A stretch of DNA of 64,000 bases from positions 25,350 through 89,349 of the forward strand of contig NZ_CBFHYF010000004.1 in assembly GCF_965660005.1 (NCBI RefSeq). The letters run 5' to 3'. The translations under genes were made by a program, and so were the position numbers. Every line of letters begins with the position of its first letter. Position 1 is the first letter of the stretch. The notes below the pieces were generated by a model. The model saw nothing but the letters and a program-made list of their open reading frames with translations. It did no database searches and was not told the origin of the DNA. Positions 25,371-34,912 of the stretch are shown here, in pieces. Source of the stretch: Porticoccus sp965660005. Lineage in GTDB: Bacteria > Pseudomonadota > Gammaproteobacteria > Pseudomonadales > Porticoccaceae.

Positions 25371-27320
25371 CTATTGGCTGAAACTGTAGCGAACACCCAC
25401 CATGGCGCCAAAACCGAGGGATTCATAACCAAAAACCTCCTCATAATCTTCATCCAACAGGTTTTCCAGCCGGGTATAAAAAGTCAGCGAATTGCTCGCC
25501 CGATACTGGGCACTCAGGTTCACCAGTGTGTAATCATCCAGCTCAACCCGCGCTGAGGGCTGCGGCCAGGGCGGGAAATACTGGTCATCCTGATGGCCAT
25601 TGTACTGGGCGTTCAAAACGATATTGAGGCGCTCAGCCAGCTGCCAGCTCAGCGTCGTACTGCCGAGATGGCGGGGCCGACGCAGCTCATCCACATCCCG
25701 ATCATCGCTATTTGGCTCGGTGGCATCCGTGTAGGTATAGCTGCCCTTGAGGGACAGGGTCGGGGTGAGACTGGCATCAAAGGTCAGCTCCACACCCTGC
25801 CGGTCGCTATTACCATCGACATTTTCTGCTGTGAAGGCAAAGGCAACCGGATCATAGACAAAGCCGTTGATTTCATTTTCCAGGCGGGCACGGAAATAGG
25901 TCAAGCCGAGCATAAAGCGGTCATCAAACAGTGACCGGTCGATACCCATATTCCAACTGGTGGATTTTTCCGGACGGAGCTCGGGGTTGCCGATGAAATT
26001 TGTAAAAAAACCAAAACGCTCCGAGAACGTGGGGTTTTTCACCGCTGTGCCCCAGCTGGCACGCAAACGAGTGGCCGATTCTGGGATGCGGTAACTGGCA
26101 TCGAAGCGCCGCGTGTAGGCATTCTGAAACTCGCTGTTGTCATCGTGGCGCAGACTGGCGCCCAGCGTCAGGTCATCCCACAGCACCACCCGGTACTCCA
26201 ACGCCATACTGTCGGTTTCGCGGCTTTGGTTCTGGTTCGGGTCGCCAAAAAGAATGGGGCCTCGCTGCCGAAAATCCTCGGTTTCCCGCTCCAGTAGCAG
26301 CGACAGGCGCTGGGACTGATCATCCCAACTAAAACTGGTGAGGTAGCTGTACTGCTTTTTACGCGTGGCGTTCGAACCGGTGGTCACACCGTCCGTGTAG
26401 TTTTCATTGTTGTGGCGACTGACCGCCATAGCCACCCGATGCTGCCAGCGATCATCCAGCAGGGATAAGTCTGCCTGGGCGCGGATAAAACGCTGGCGGA
26501 AATCCGACTCAAAATCGCCGTCATCCGGCAAACCGGTGATTAGGTCATCAATGCCATCAAATTCATTTTCACCCTCTGCCTGGCGGGCCGTCAGGGACAG
26601 GCCGAGATTATCCAGCGGTCGCCAGCCAGCATTGAGGTTAAGTGTGCTGTTGCGGTAGCCATCGTCTTCACTGCCGGAGCGGGAAATGTTGTCGCCGTCG
26701 GCAGACAGATGTGAACCACTGAGGTTGATGTGGGCCGTCCCGGCACTGGCACCGAGCGTAAAGCCTGTGTGATTGGTGCCATGACTGCCGCCCTCGGAGA
26801 ACACCTGTGTCTGAAAGGGCTGGGCTGTCCGGCGGGTAATAATATTGATCACCCCTGCCACCGCATCACTGCCCCAAAGCGCACTCTGTGCACCACGCAC
26901 CACCTCGATCCGTTCGATGCCGGCGGTGGACATGTGCGCCCAGTTAAACTCATCCGCTTGCGCACCATCGTTCACTTCAACGCCGTCCACCAGTACCAGC
27001 ACATGATTGCCCTCGGCGCCGCGCATTCTCAATTGGGTGGTCGAACCGACCGGACCACTTCGGTTGATGGCGATACCGGGCACATCGCGCAACAAATCAC
27101 TGACCACCGCTGCGCCGCTGGCGTCGATATCCCGAGCGGAAATAATATGAATGGCATTGCCCGTCTGCTGCAACTGAACCGGTGCCAGGGACGCGGTGAC
27201 AACGACTTCCTGAAGATTATTTTTACCGGTTTCAGTATCGGTGGCTGGTTCAGTGGCCTGGGCGCTGGCAATAGAAACAATAAGAAGTGCCAGACAACTG
27301 GCGGGAGGAAACTTTTTCAT
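25371..27320 (-). CDS. btuB: TonB-dependent vitamin B12 receptor BtuB
   Basis: Outer-membrane receptor of 649 residues. Signal peptide MKKFPPASCLALLIVSIASAQA, then a TonB-box-like LQEVVVTAS, a plug domain with QLRMRGAEGNHVLVLVDGVE and ERIEVVRGAQSALWGSDAV, and a C-terminal barrel ending in the aromatic GVRYSFSQ. The ATG at 27320 has GGAG 9 bases upstream; the frame is open to 27425 without a better start. The cobalamin riboswitch directly upstream supports the substrate. First gene of the operon ending at 20443. Confidence 0.94.
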   Translation of the reverse strand: MKKFPPASCLALLIVSIASAQATEPATDTETGKNNLQEVVVTASLAPVQLQQTGNAIHIISARDIDASGAAVVSDLLRDVPGIAINRSGPVGSTTQLRMRGAEGNHVLVLVDGVEVNDGAQADEFNWAHMSTAGIERIEVVRGAQSALWGSDAVAGVINIITRRTAQPFQTQVFSEGGSHGTNHTGFTLGASAGTAHINLSGSHLSADGDNISRSGSEDDGYRNSTLNLNAGWRPLDNLGLSLTARQAEGENEFDGIDDLITGLPDDGDFESDFRQRFIRAQADLSLLDDRWQHRVAMAVSRHNNENYTDGVTTGSNATRKKQYSYLTSFSWDDQSQRLSLLLERETEDFRQRGPILFGDPNQNQSRETDSMALEYRVVLWDDLTLGASLRHDDNSEFQNAYTRRFDASYRIPESATRLRASWGTAVKNPTFSERFGFFTNFIGNPELRPEKSTSWNMGIDRSLFDDRFMLGLTYFRARLENEINGFVYDPVAFAFTAENVDGNSDRQGVELTFDASLTPTLSLKGSYTYTDATEPNSDDRDVDELRRPRHLGSTTLSWQLAERLNIVLNAQYNGHQDDQYFPPWPQPSARVELDDYTLVNLSAQYRASNSLTFYTRLENLLDEDYEEVFGYESLGFGAMVGVRYSFSQ

Positions 27321-27445
27321 TAACAAGTCTCCGGCGTTCGACCCCGAACGCGTGCTGAGTGAGATCAGTCCACGGAGTTGTGATTGGCTATGAGACAGAA
27401 AAACTGCCGATACCAACGCAACCACACCCCGTGGTTCGTTTGCGT

Positions 27446-27660
27446 AGCGACAGGCCGGTCTCCGGACTCATGAGCGGTTTCCCCTGCCGGATCGCCTTCC
27501 CATGCATGTGCACAGTGGCTGTGTGATCTGGCGTTTGAACCCGTACTGCGGGTTCACTCAATTACCGTTGCGGGGGCAGTGTCGGGGTTGCCTTTGACTG
27601 ACGTCATGAAGCGCACCGACTTCCCGTTTCACCCGACGCACTGAACGGTGCGTCGAGAAC
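27446..27660 (-). promoter_or_regulatory. cobalamin riboswitch upstream of btuB
   Basis: Read on the minus strand the leader shows the class landmarks in order: GGTGAAACGGGAAGTCGGTG, then CACTGCCCCCGCAACGGT (the B12 box near 27560-27578), then AGCCACTG, GGGAAGGCGAT, and GAGTCCGGAGACCGGCCTG near 27446-27470. Binding of adenosylcobalamin should shut off btuB and the genes behind it. About 125 bp separate it from the btuB ATG, room for an expression platform. Confidence 0.95.
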
Positions 27661-27746
27661 CTATTGCCTAAGCAAGGTGGACGAATTTACGCCCGGAACC
27701 GGGCAAAGTCAATTTGGGGATTTCTGTCAGTGAAGCCGGAAGGGGA

Positions 27747-29117
27747 TTAACCGAGAGCATCCAGCGCATCGGTCAGTTTGCGGACGGGGATCACGTCCAT
27801 CCCTTTGATCGGTTGGCGAGGCGCATTGCCAAAGGGAATTATCGCTCGCGAGAAGCCGTGTTTGGCGGCCTCTCGCAATCGCTCCTGACCATTTTGTACC
27901 GGCCTGATTTCACCGGACAGACCCACCTCGCCAAAGACCACCAGGTCCCGAGGCAACGGGTGATCCCGAAAACTGGAGATAACCGCCAGAATCAGCGCCA
28001 GGTCGGCACTGGTCTCCAGGACCTTCACCCCACCCACTACATTCACAAACACGTCCTGATCGCCGACCATGATCCCGCCGTGACGGTGCAACACCGCCAG
28101 CAGCATCGCCAGCCGATTGTGCTCGAGCCCCACGGTCACCCGCCTCGGGTTGCTCAGGTGGCTGTCATCCACCAGTGCCTGCAACTCTACCAACAGGGGC
28201 CGGGTGCCCTCCCAGACCACAATGACCACACTGCCGGAAGCCACCTCATCGCCCCGTTGCAAAAAGATGGCGGAAGGGTTTGCCACTTCGCGCAGCCCCC
28301 TGTCCGTCATGGCAAATACGCCCAGCTCATTGACCGCACCGAAGCGATTTTTGTGACTGCGCAGGGTGCGGAAATGGCTGTCGCTGGTTCCTTCAAGCAT
28401 CAGCGAACAATCGATCATATGCTCCAATACCTTGGGACCTGCCAGACTGCCATCCTTGGTGACATGGCCCACCAACAGCAGCACTGTGCCCGACTGTTTC
28501 GCGTAACGAACCAGCATCGCGGCACACTCCCGCACCTGCGATACGCTGCCGGGTGCAGAGGCAATCTCTTCGAGTTGCATCACCTGAATGGAGTCGACTA
28601 CCAGAATCTTCGGTTGCACCCGCGCCGCGGTAGCACAGACCGTTTCCACAGAGGTTTCCGCCATGATTTGCAAACGGTTTACCGGCAAACCGAGACGATG
28701 GGCACGCATGGCCACCTGTTGCGGGGATTCTTCACCAGTGACATAGAGCGCCACCTGGCTTTCTGCCAACTTGCAAAGGGTTTGCAACAACAGCGTGCTT
28801 TTCCCGGCACCCGGCTCACCGCCTACCAGAACGCAGGATCCCGGAACCAGCCCGCCACCCAGCACCAGATCCAACTCCTGACTACCGGCACTGATACGGG
28901 GGATATCGGCCAGATCGATCTCAGCCAGCGTGTTCACCACACCATCGGCCGCCCCGGCAAAACCACCACCACTGCGACTGCCCGAAGCGACCACAGCACC
29001 GAGACGCACTTCAGTCAGGGTATTCCATGCCCCGCAGTCGGGGCACTGCCCCTGCCACTTGGTGTAATCTGCACCACAGTCATTACACACATAAGCCGTC
29101 GTTTTCTTTTTGGCCAA
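27747..29117 (-). CDS. radA: DNA repair protein RadA
   Basis: Branch-migration helicase acting in recombination. 456 residues: zinc finger CNDCGADYTKWQGQCPDCGAW (cysteines near 11, 14, 28, 31), RecA-like ATPase with Walker A GGEPGAGKSTLLLQ (about 98-111), the RadA-specific KNRFG motif in SHKNRFGAVNELGVF, and a C-terminal Lon-protease-like domain with DLALILAVISSFRDHPL. Standard length. It stands alone between the B12 operon and a TonB receptor gene. Confidence 0.97.
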   Translation of the reverse strand: MAKKKTTAYVCNDCGADYTKWQGQCPDCGAWNTLTEVRLGAVVASGSRSGGGFAGAADGVVNTLAEIDLADIPRISAGSQELDLVLGGGLVPGSCVLVGGEPGAGKSTLLLQTLCKLAESQVALYVTGEESPQQVAMRAHRLGLPVNRLQIMAETSVETVCATAARVQPKILVVDSIQVMQLEEIASAPGSVSQVRECAAMLVRYAKQSGTVLLLVGHVTKDGSLAGPKVLEHMIDCSLMLEGTSDSHFRTLRSHKNRFGAVNELGVFAMTDRGLREVANPSAIFLQRGDEVASGSVVIVVWEGTRPLLVELQALVDDSHLSNPRRVTVGLEHNRLAMLLAVLHRHGGIMVGDQDVFVNVVGGVKVLETSADLALILAVISSFRDHPLPRDLVVFGEVGLSGEIRPVQNGQERLREAAKHGFSRAIIPFGNAPRQPIKGMDVIPVRKLTDALDALG

Positions 29118-29197
29118 GTAACCATCTCCCGAAAATGTTTTTAGTCTACCACGCCATTGCCGCTACCTTTGAGCAGGGTGTTTCGGGCGTAGGAATC

Positions 29198-31258
29198 TCA
29201 GTGAAACTGCAGCGTGGCACGCAGAAATGTCCGGGTTTCAAAACGGTTGGCTTGCTTGAATTCGACGTAATCACCGCCGAGGTTCTGACCGATCAATTCC
29301 AGCTTCAGGTCAGCGCCCTGCAATGTAAAATGACGGGCAATCCGCGCATCAAATCGCCGGTAGGCCTCGGTTTCGGAGCCCCACAAGATCCAGACCATGT
29401 CATCGAGATAGTAATAGCCGGCACTCACCTGCCATTGGCGACCGAAATCATGGGACATCAACAGGCTGGCGGTATGGCGCGGTGTCGCCGATGTTTGGGA
29501 GAGACTGCGAAATGCCATGGGCAAACTGGACTGATCGGCATCCGCGTAGGCATACGACAGCCAAACGCGGGTGTGCTCGGACACCAGCCAGCGTGTCCCG
29601 GTTTCAAAGCCATCGATATCGGCACGACCGCCATTGATATCGAGGATGGCACCGGGATTAAAAATTGATGCCACCTCTGGATAAGTAGGATCCCAGACAA
29701 ATTCGATCTCGTCTTCGAACTCCTCGCGGTAGAATTTCACCTTGGTAGTCAACCGTTCATCCAGCCAGTTACCGATATAACCGAGCTCATAACTGCGCAA
29801 CCGCTCTGCATCGATCGGTTCCGGTGCTACCTGGACAGTTTCGATTTCGGTGCCGTCATTCAACCGCACCGCAATATTCTGGAAGTTCTCCACCAGAAAT
29901 GGCTGCCGCCAGCTTTCTGCGACCGATACCCGGAACATGTGCCCCTCTATCGGGGTGTAGTTCAGGCCCAGCCGCCAGGACAGTTCACCGGGATTTATAT
30001 TGTTTTTTTCGTAAATGGCACCGGCATTCAACAACAGCTGGTCGGTCAACCGGTATTCGACATTGCCCTGCGTCCGGTAGGTCTCCATGGACTGCCACTC
30101 CTGGCGCCCGACAACCTCCAGACTATTGACCATGTCCTTACGGTACCCCAGACCCCAGGCGATCCGGTAGCGCTGTCCACTGAGCAGTTGCTGGAACTCG
30201 ATATCGCGCCGATTGACCTGATAGTCAAAAGTGCGGCCAATGACGTCCTGCTCCTGTTGACCGGGAATCAATTCAGCGACGTCGTCGGGGTCGACTCCCA
30301 GTAATTCCGACAGCAATCCGGCAGAGAATTTATCGTGCTCTTCACTGGAACTGAACCCGAACTGCAGATACCAGGCACTGCCGGGATCCGTGGTGCGGGT
30401 CAAACGAACGCTACCATATTGCTCATTGGCCTCTTTGGTACCGACAGGATCCACAGCAACACCACTGCCTCCTCGACCCCAGGGACCCTCGGCATACCCC
30501 AGCTGAAAATCCAGCGCAGTTTCAGGCGTAGCCTGAAAATTTCCCTGAAAGCGCCCCGAGCGGGCAATTGACTCGTCATTGACACCACTGAAACCATCGG
30601 TATTGAAATAACACAGAGAAGCCCGGTAATCAAACTGTTCGCCGGTATGGGCACAGCGTGCCGCAAGCAGACTGGTATCGCGACTGCCAGCCGTTGCACT
30701 GAATCGCCAGCCGGGGTTGTGGAAAGCTTTTTGGGTCACAATGTTGATAACACCGACGAACGCATTGGAGCCGAAGGAAACCCCCGCCGGACCGCGAACC
30801 ACCTCTATCCGTTCAATATCGTCGACGGTGATTCCCAGCCGATCCCAATCCACCAACCCAAACAGTGAACCCACCACCACACGACCGTCGAGCAATACCT
30901 GCATACGCCGCGAGAGGCCATCGGACTGACCATGATAGGTCACCGATGCATGGTGATCGCGCCAGCTGAGCCCGACCTGAAAGCCCGGCACAAGACGCAA
31001 TAAATCGGGGATTTCGATAAACCCGGACGCTTCGATCATGGATCAGTCAATCACCGAAACAGTCATTGAGGTATCGGTCACGGATTGGGGCAGACGGGTG
31101 ACTGACAGGGCCACCGGAATGCTCCCTATCAGATCATCCTCGGTATAGCCTTGTGCCGCTACTGACAGGGTCGGTAGCAGCAGTGTGAGCGACAGCAGGG
31201 GAACACAGGGCCAGCTCGCTGGTCGTTTCCTTAACCTGCCGGCCTGTTTCGGAACCAT
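29198..31258 (-). pseudogene. TonB-dependent receptor with an internal TGA stop
   Basis: About 686 codons. A signal peptide (KRPASWPCVPLLSLTLLLPTL, quoted in part) begins at the ATG at 31258, which has AAGGTGG upstream. The plug starts near SMTVSVID, is interrupted by TGA at 31043-31045, and continues in frame as SMIEASGFIEIPDLLRLVPGF. Relatives have Arg in the VIDR(S/E)MIEASG context, so CGA to TGA is the likely change. The rest is intact: ERIEVVRGPAGVSFGSNAFVG, then a full barrel ending RATLQFH. The substrate is unknown. Possible pseudogene or base error. Confidence 0.87.
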
Positions 31259-31386
31259 TCCATTGCCACCTTGCTGATTTTTATTTTTTGAGAGGCCATT
31301 GTAACGATGCTGCAACCACATGGAAAACCACATCTGATCCAATGTCACCGATAAACTTGCCGATCGCTTTCTGATAAAGTGTCAGC

Positions 31387-32487
31387 ATGTCGCTGCTTCC
31401 GGAAAAACCGCTCGTTATCTCTCCCTCGCTGGCTGCCACCATTGGCCTCGAGGAGACGGTTTTGCTGCAATTGCTCAATGAGCTGATGTGCCATGGCAAG
31501 CCAGAACGACAGGGCAATTACGATTGGCTCGATATCGACAGCGGGCAACTGCAAAAATTTGCTCCTTTCTGGTGCCCCGCCGATCTGCAACGGGTCGTCG
31601 GCAGTCTTCGCGACAAGGGTATTCTTTTGATTGCATCGCCACCCCTGACAGAAGGCAACCTGTTGCGTTTTGCCTTTAATGAGCAGTGCACTACTGATCA
31701 ACAAAGGCCACTTCCCGTTGCACCGGCACACCAAAGCACCCGCCCCCTCTCGCCAGACTGGCGACCGGAAAATGATGTGTTGCAGCAACTTGCCCAGTAC
31801 AATATTCCGGCGGATTTCATTGCCGATCAATTGCCGGAGTTCATTACCTACTGGACGGAACGTGGCGAGCCGCGCTACAGCTGGGGCTCGAAATTTATCA
31901 AGCATGTGCTGCGTCTCTGGCGGGCACAGCAGACAGAAACCGCCAGGCGAGGGCAGGACACACCTATGAGCCGGGATTGGCAGCCGTCACAGGATGCCAT
32001 GGATATTCTCACCCGGCAGGCGGCCATCAACTGTAATTTTGTCGAGGATGCCATTCCCGAGTTTGTTCTCTACTGGCTGGAGCGGGGGGAGTCCTCCAGC
32101 ACCTGGAACAGTCGCTTCATCATGCACGTGAAGCGCCAGTGGGCCAGATTCACCTGCACGATGGAGCAGGACACCATGCCCCGGCCACTGGCGGCGGACT
32201 GGCGGCCCAGGGAAGAGCTGTTTGAGGTACTGACGCTGGCGAATATTCCCCGCGATTTTGCCGAGCGGCTGGTACCGGAATTTGTTTTGTACTGGCGGGA
32301 TAGCGGCCAGCTCTACGGCTCCTGGAACACCAAGTTCCTGCAACAGGTAAAACGGGAGTGGTCGCGCCACCAAACACAGACCCAGGACTCAAACAATGGA
32401 AAACCACAACGATCTGATCGACCGGGCAGTACGCGGAATCGCACCCTCGTCGACGAGCTCAGCGACCGCAGCTGGGCAGCCTCCTGA
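31387..32487 (+). CDS. DnaT-like protein with three tandem DnaT ssDNA-binding repeats
   Basis: 366 residues. Residues 1-98 look like a winged-helix, DnaD/DnaT-type N-terminal domain. Three copies of the DnaT C-terminal domain follow at about 124-178, 197-254 and 271-327. Each runs W-x-P, a central hydrophobic helix, PEF(I/V)xYW, then (S/T)W-x-x-(K/R)F and V-x-R/L-x-W. E. coli DnaT has one such domain and helps reload DnaB at restarted forks. The final part overlaps the next gene by 92 bp in another frame. The pairing with a lambda-P-like loader suggests replication restart. Confidence 0.85.
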   Translation: MSLLPEKPLVISPSLAATIGLEETVLLQLLNELMCHGKPERQGNYDWLDIDSGQLQKFAPFWCPADLQRVVGSLRDKGILLIASPPLTEGNLLRFAFNEQCTTDQQRPLPVAPAHQSTRPLSPDWRPENDVLQQLAQYNIPADFIADQLPEFITYWTERGEPRYSWGSKFIKHVLRLWRAQQTETARRGQDTPMSRDWQPSQDAMDILTRQAAINCNFVEDAIPEFVLYWLERGESSSTWNSRFIMHVKRQWARFTCTMEQDTMPRPLAADWRPREELFEVLTLANIPRDFAERLVPEFVLYWRDSGQLYGSWNTKFLQQVKREWSRHQTQTQDSNNGKPQRSDRPGSTRNRTLVDELSDRSWAAS

Positions 32488-33058
32488 GCGCCCAGAACAC
32501 TTGGTGGACACCATCAACCAGGTGTTCGCCCTGTTCCGGCTGAACTTTCACAACCAGTTTTACAGTGCCTACGCCGATACCGACCTGCTCAATCAGGTGA
32601 AACGTCTGTGGCTGGATGCACTGGCACACTTCGACCGGGACCAGATTCTGCTGGGCGCCAAACGGGTAATCGAAACATCCGACTACCTGCCGACACTGAA
32701 TCGCATGCTGCAATGCTGCGAAGCATTTCAGAACCCGGCAGGGCTGCCGTCGCCACAAAGTGCTTACCTGGAAGCCTGCAATGCCCCCTCACCAAAAATA
32801 GCGCACCGCTGGTCCCATCCGGTTGTCTATCACGCCGGGCTCGCCACCGGCTGGTATCTGTTGATCCATGAGGCAGAGGCCGTCAGCTATCCCCTGTTTC
32901 TCGATCATTACCGGCGGCTCTGCCGGGAACTTGGCAAAGGCCGGCAGCTGCCATTGCCGAATCCCACCGGGGAGGCGACCGAGAAACCCCCATTGAGTCG
33001 CGAGGCATCGCGGCAGCGGCTGGCAGAACTAAAAGCGGATTTAAAGCTCAATGAATAA
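32396..33058 (+). CDS. lambda replication protein P-like helicase loader
   Basis: 220 residues resembling lambda P, which loads DnaB at origins. Shared features are the (T/I)INxVFxxL motif, R(L/Q)WLxA region, FLP/YLPT with Q/M, and the C-terminal pattern PLSREASRQRLAELKADLKL that mirrors lambda P's PLNRAQALAKIAEIKAKFGL. The ATG at 32396 has AGGA 8 bases upstream and lies within the DnaT-like gene, so translation may be coupled. No phage structural genes are near; this looks like a resident chromosomal pair. The role in restart is inferred. Confidence 0.78.
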   Translation: MENHNDLIDRAVRGIAPSSTSSATAAGQPPERPEHLVDTINQVFALFRLNFHNQFYSAYADTDLLNQVKRLWLDALAHFDRDQILLGAKRVIETSDYLPTLNRMLQCCEAFQNPAGLPSPQSAYLEACNAPSPKIAHRWSHPVVYHAGLATGWYLLIHEAEAVSYPLFLDHYRRLCRELGKGRQLPLPNPTGEATEKPPLSREASRQRLAELKADLKLNE

Positions 33059-33076
33059 CACAGCGGGATTGATTTT

Positions 33077-34828
33077 GTGACCGCTCCGGATCCCCGTTTT
33101 TTCCGCAACAGCACTGCGCGACGGATGTCGAAAACCATTCTCAATGGCTTCCGCAGCTATTTTGCCGATTACCTGAATATGACGCTGGGTGCCAAGGCGC
33201 GCTTTGAAAAAGCCGACTGGCACGCCGTGCAACGCGCCAATGTAGACCGACTGGAACTCTACAAGACCAAGGTGCGCCAGGTGTCCGAGCTACTTGCTAC
33301 AGTGACCAACAAGGATATTACCGATCTGGAGTTATGGCGCCAGGCCAAGGCCGTTTACACCCAACTGGTCTTCAACTTCCCCAATTACGAAATTGCCGAG
33401 ACCTTTTTCAACTCTGTGTTCGGCTGTATCAATGATCACGACAAGATAGATGACGACCTGATCTATGTCCTGTCTTCACAAATGGCGTCGATACCGGAAG
33501 CGGAATACAGCATTTATGTCCGCTATGAGGGCATTGACAATATCGCCGCGGTATTTGAACAGATTCTGCTGGACGCCGAGTTTTCCACACCGCCGGAAAA
33601 CCTCGCCAGGGATGTGAACTTCATCGTTCAGGAGTTCAACGAGCAGTTACTACCCCATCTGAAGAATCCTGTCTCGGCACTGAAATTTGATACGCTCGAC
33701 TCGGTGTTTTATCGCAGCAAGGCGGCCTATATCGTCGGTCGTATCATTGACGGCGACCGGCTTTTCCCACTGGTGCTGCCCGTGTTGAACAACGAAAAAG
33801 GCGGGTTGTTTATCGACACGGCCATTTTCAACAAGGAAGAAATGAGCGTGGTGTTCAGTTTTACCCGAACCCATTTCATGGTGGACGCACCGCTGCCCTA
33901 TCTTTACCTGCATTTTTTAAAGCAATTGATGCCGCACAAGGGCGACAACGAGATCTATACCTCGATCGGCTTTCCCAAACACGCCAAGACGGAATTCTAT
34001 CGGGAGTTTGTCAGCCACCTGAGAAATTCTCAGGATCAGTTTGTCATCGCTCCCGGAATCAAGGGGATGGTGATGTCCGTCTTCACGCTGCCGTCCTACG
34101 ATATTGTGTTCAAAATCATCAAGGATCGCTTCGATCCACCCAAGGAGGTCACCCACGAAATCGTGAGGGAGAAATACAACATGGTTTCCCGGCACGACCG
34201 CATCGGGCGAATGGCCGATACCCAGGAGTTCGCCAATTTTTCGTTTCCAGTGGATCGTTTTTCCGACGAACTACTTGCCGAATTAAGGAAAGTGGCACCC
34301 TCACTGCTCGCCTTCGAGGGCGACCGGTTGATCATCAAACACCTCTACACCGAGCGTCGCATGACCCCGCTCAATCTCTACCTGCAGCGAGCCGATGAAC
34401 AACAAACCTGCAACATCATCGAGGAATACGGCAACGCCATCAAGCAACTGGCGGCGGCGAATATTTTTCCAGGAGATATGCTGTTGAAAAATTTCGGCGT
34501 CACTCGCCACAATCGGGTAGTCTTTTACGATTACGATGAAATCTGCCCATTGACCGAGTGCCATTTCAGACGCATTCCACAACCTCAAACTACCGAGGAA
34601 GAAATGTCGGCCACGCCCTGGTATACCGTGGGGACCAACGATATTTTTCCAGAGGAATTCCGGCTGTTTTTTTCCGGCAATCCGGTTGCCAGGGAAGCCT
34701 TTCAGGAGCTGCACAGCGACATTTATGATGTGGAGTTCTGGTGGGCGTTACAGGAACAGATTCGCAACGGAAAAATTGTCGATGTGTTCCCCTATCGCCG
34801 CAAGCGGCGCTTTGATCGCTCCCGTTAA
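33077..34828 (+). CDS. aceK: isocitrate dehydrogenase kinase/phosphatase
   Basis: Reversibly phosphorylates isocitrate dehydrogenase and so switches flux between the TCA cycle and the glyoxylate bypass. 583 residues. It has the N-terminal regulatory domain and kinase-like C-terminal half with VFYDYDEICPLTECHFRRIP. The start is GTG at 33077, giving the N-terminus length typical of AceK; ATG at 33125 would remove 16 residues. Usually aceK follows aceA/aceB; here it follows the DnaT-like and lambda-P-like genes by 18 bp. Confidence 0.95.
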   Translation: MTAPDPRFFRNSTARRMSKTILNGFRSYFADYLNMTLGAKARFEKADWHAVQRANVDRLELYKTKVRQVSELLATVTNKDITDLELWRQAKAVYTQLVFNFPNYEIAETFFNSVFGCINDHDKIDDDLIYVLSSQMASIPEAEYSIYVRYEGIDNIAAVFEQILLDAEFSTPPENLARDVNFIVQEFNEQLLPHLKNPVSALKFDTLDSVFYRSKAAYIVGRIIDGDRLFPLVLPVLNNEKGGLFIDTAIFNKEEMSVVFSFTRTHFMVDAPLPYLYLHFLKQLMPHKGDNEIYTSIGFPKHAKTEFYREFVSHLRNSQDQFVIAPGIKGMVMSVFTLPSYDIVFKIIKDRFDPPKEVTHEIVREKYNMVSRHDRIGRMADTQEFANFSFPVDRFSDELLAELRKVAPSLLAFEGDRLIIKHLYTERRMTPLNLYLQRADEQQTCNIIEEYGNAIKQLAAANIFPGDMLLKNFGVTRHNRVVFYDYDEICPLTECHFRRIPQPQTTEEEMSATPWYTVGTNDIFPEEFRLFFSGNPVAREAFQELHSDIYDVEFWWALQEQIRNGKIVDVFPYRRKRRFDRSR

Positions 34829-34853
34829 CCATCCATGCGAATATTGAAGCGTC

Positions 34854-34884
34854 AAAAAAACGCAGCTGGACGGGCTGCGTTTTC
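34854..34884. terminator. bidirectional terminator between aceK and the charged secreted protein gene
   Basis: AAAAAAACGCAGC, a 7-base loop, then GCTGCGTTTTC. The T-run is long on the minus strand and four T on the plus strand, so it can end both convergent transcripts. Confidence 0.85.
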
Positions 34885-34912
34885 TGTATGACAGGGGCTT
34901 AAAAGACCGCGA

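Noticed and set aside
27691..27704. GCCCGG-AA-CCGGGC hairpin between btuB riboswitch and radA
   Set aside because: Loop of two bases and no adjacent T-run; probably chance or weak structure.
15601..31045. Recoding of TAG or TGA (pyrrolysine or selenocysteine) in lemA or the TonB receptor
   Set aside because: LemA and TonB plug sites are not known recoded positions, no SECIS-like hairpin was noticed, and the third lesion is TAA. Simple transitions explain all.
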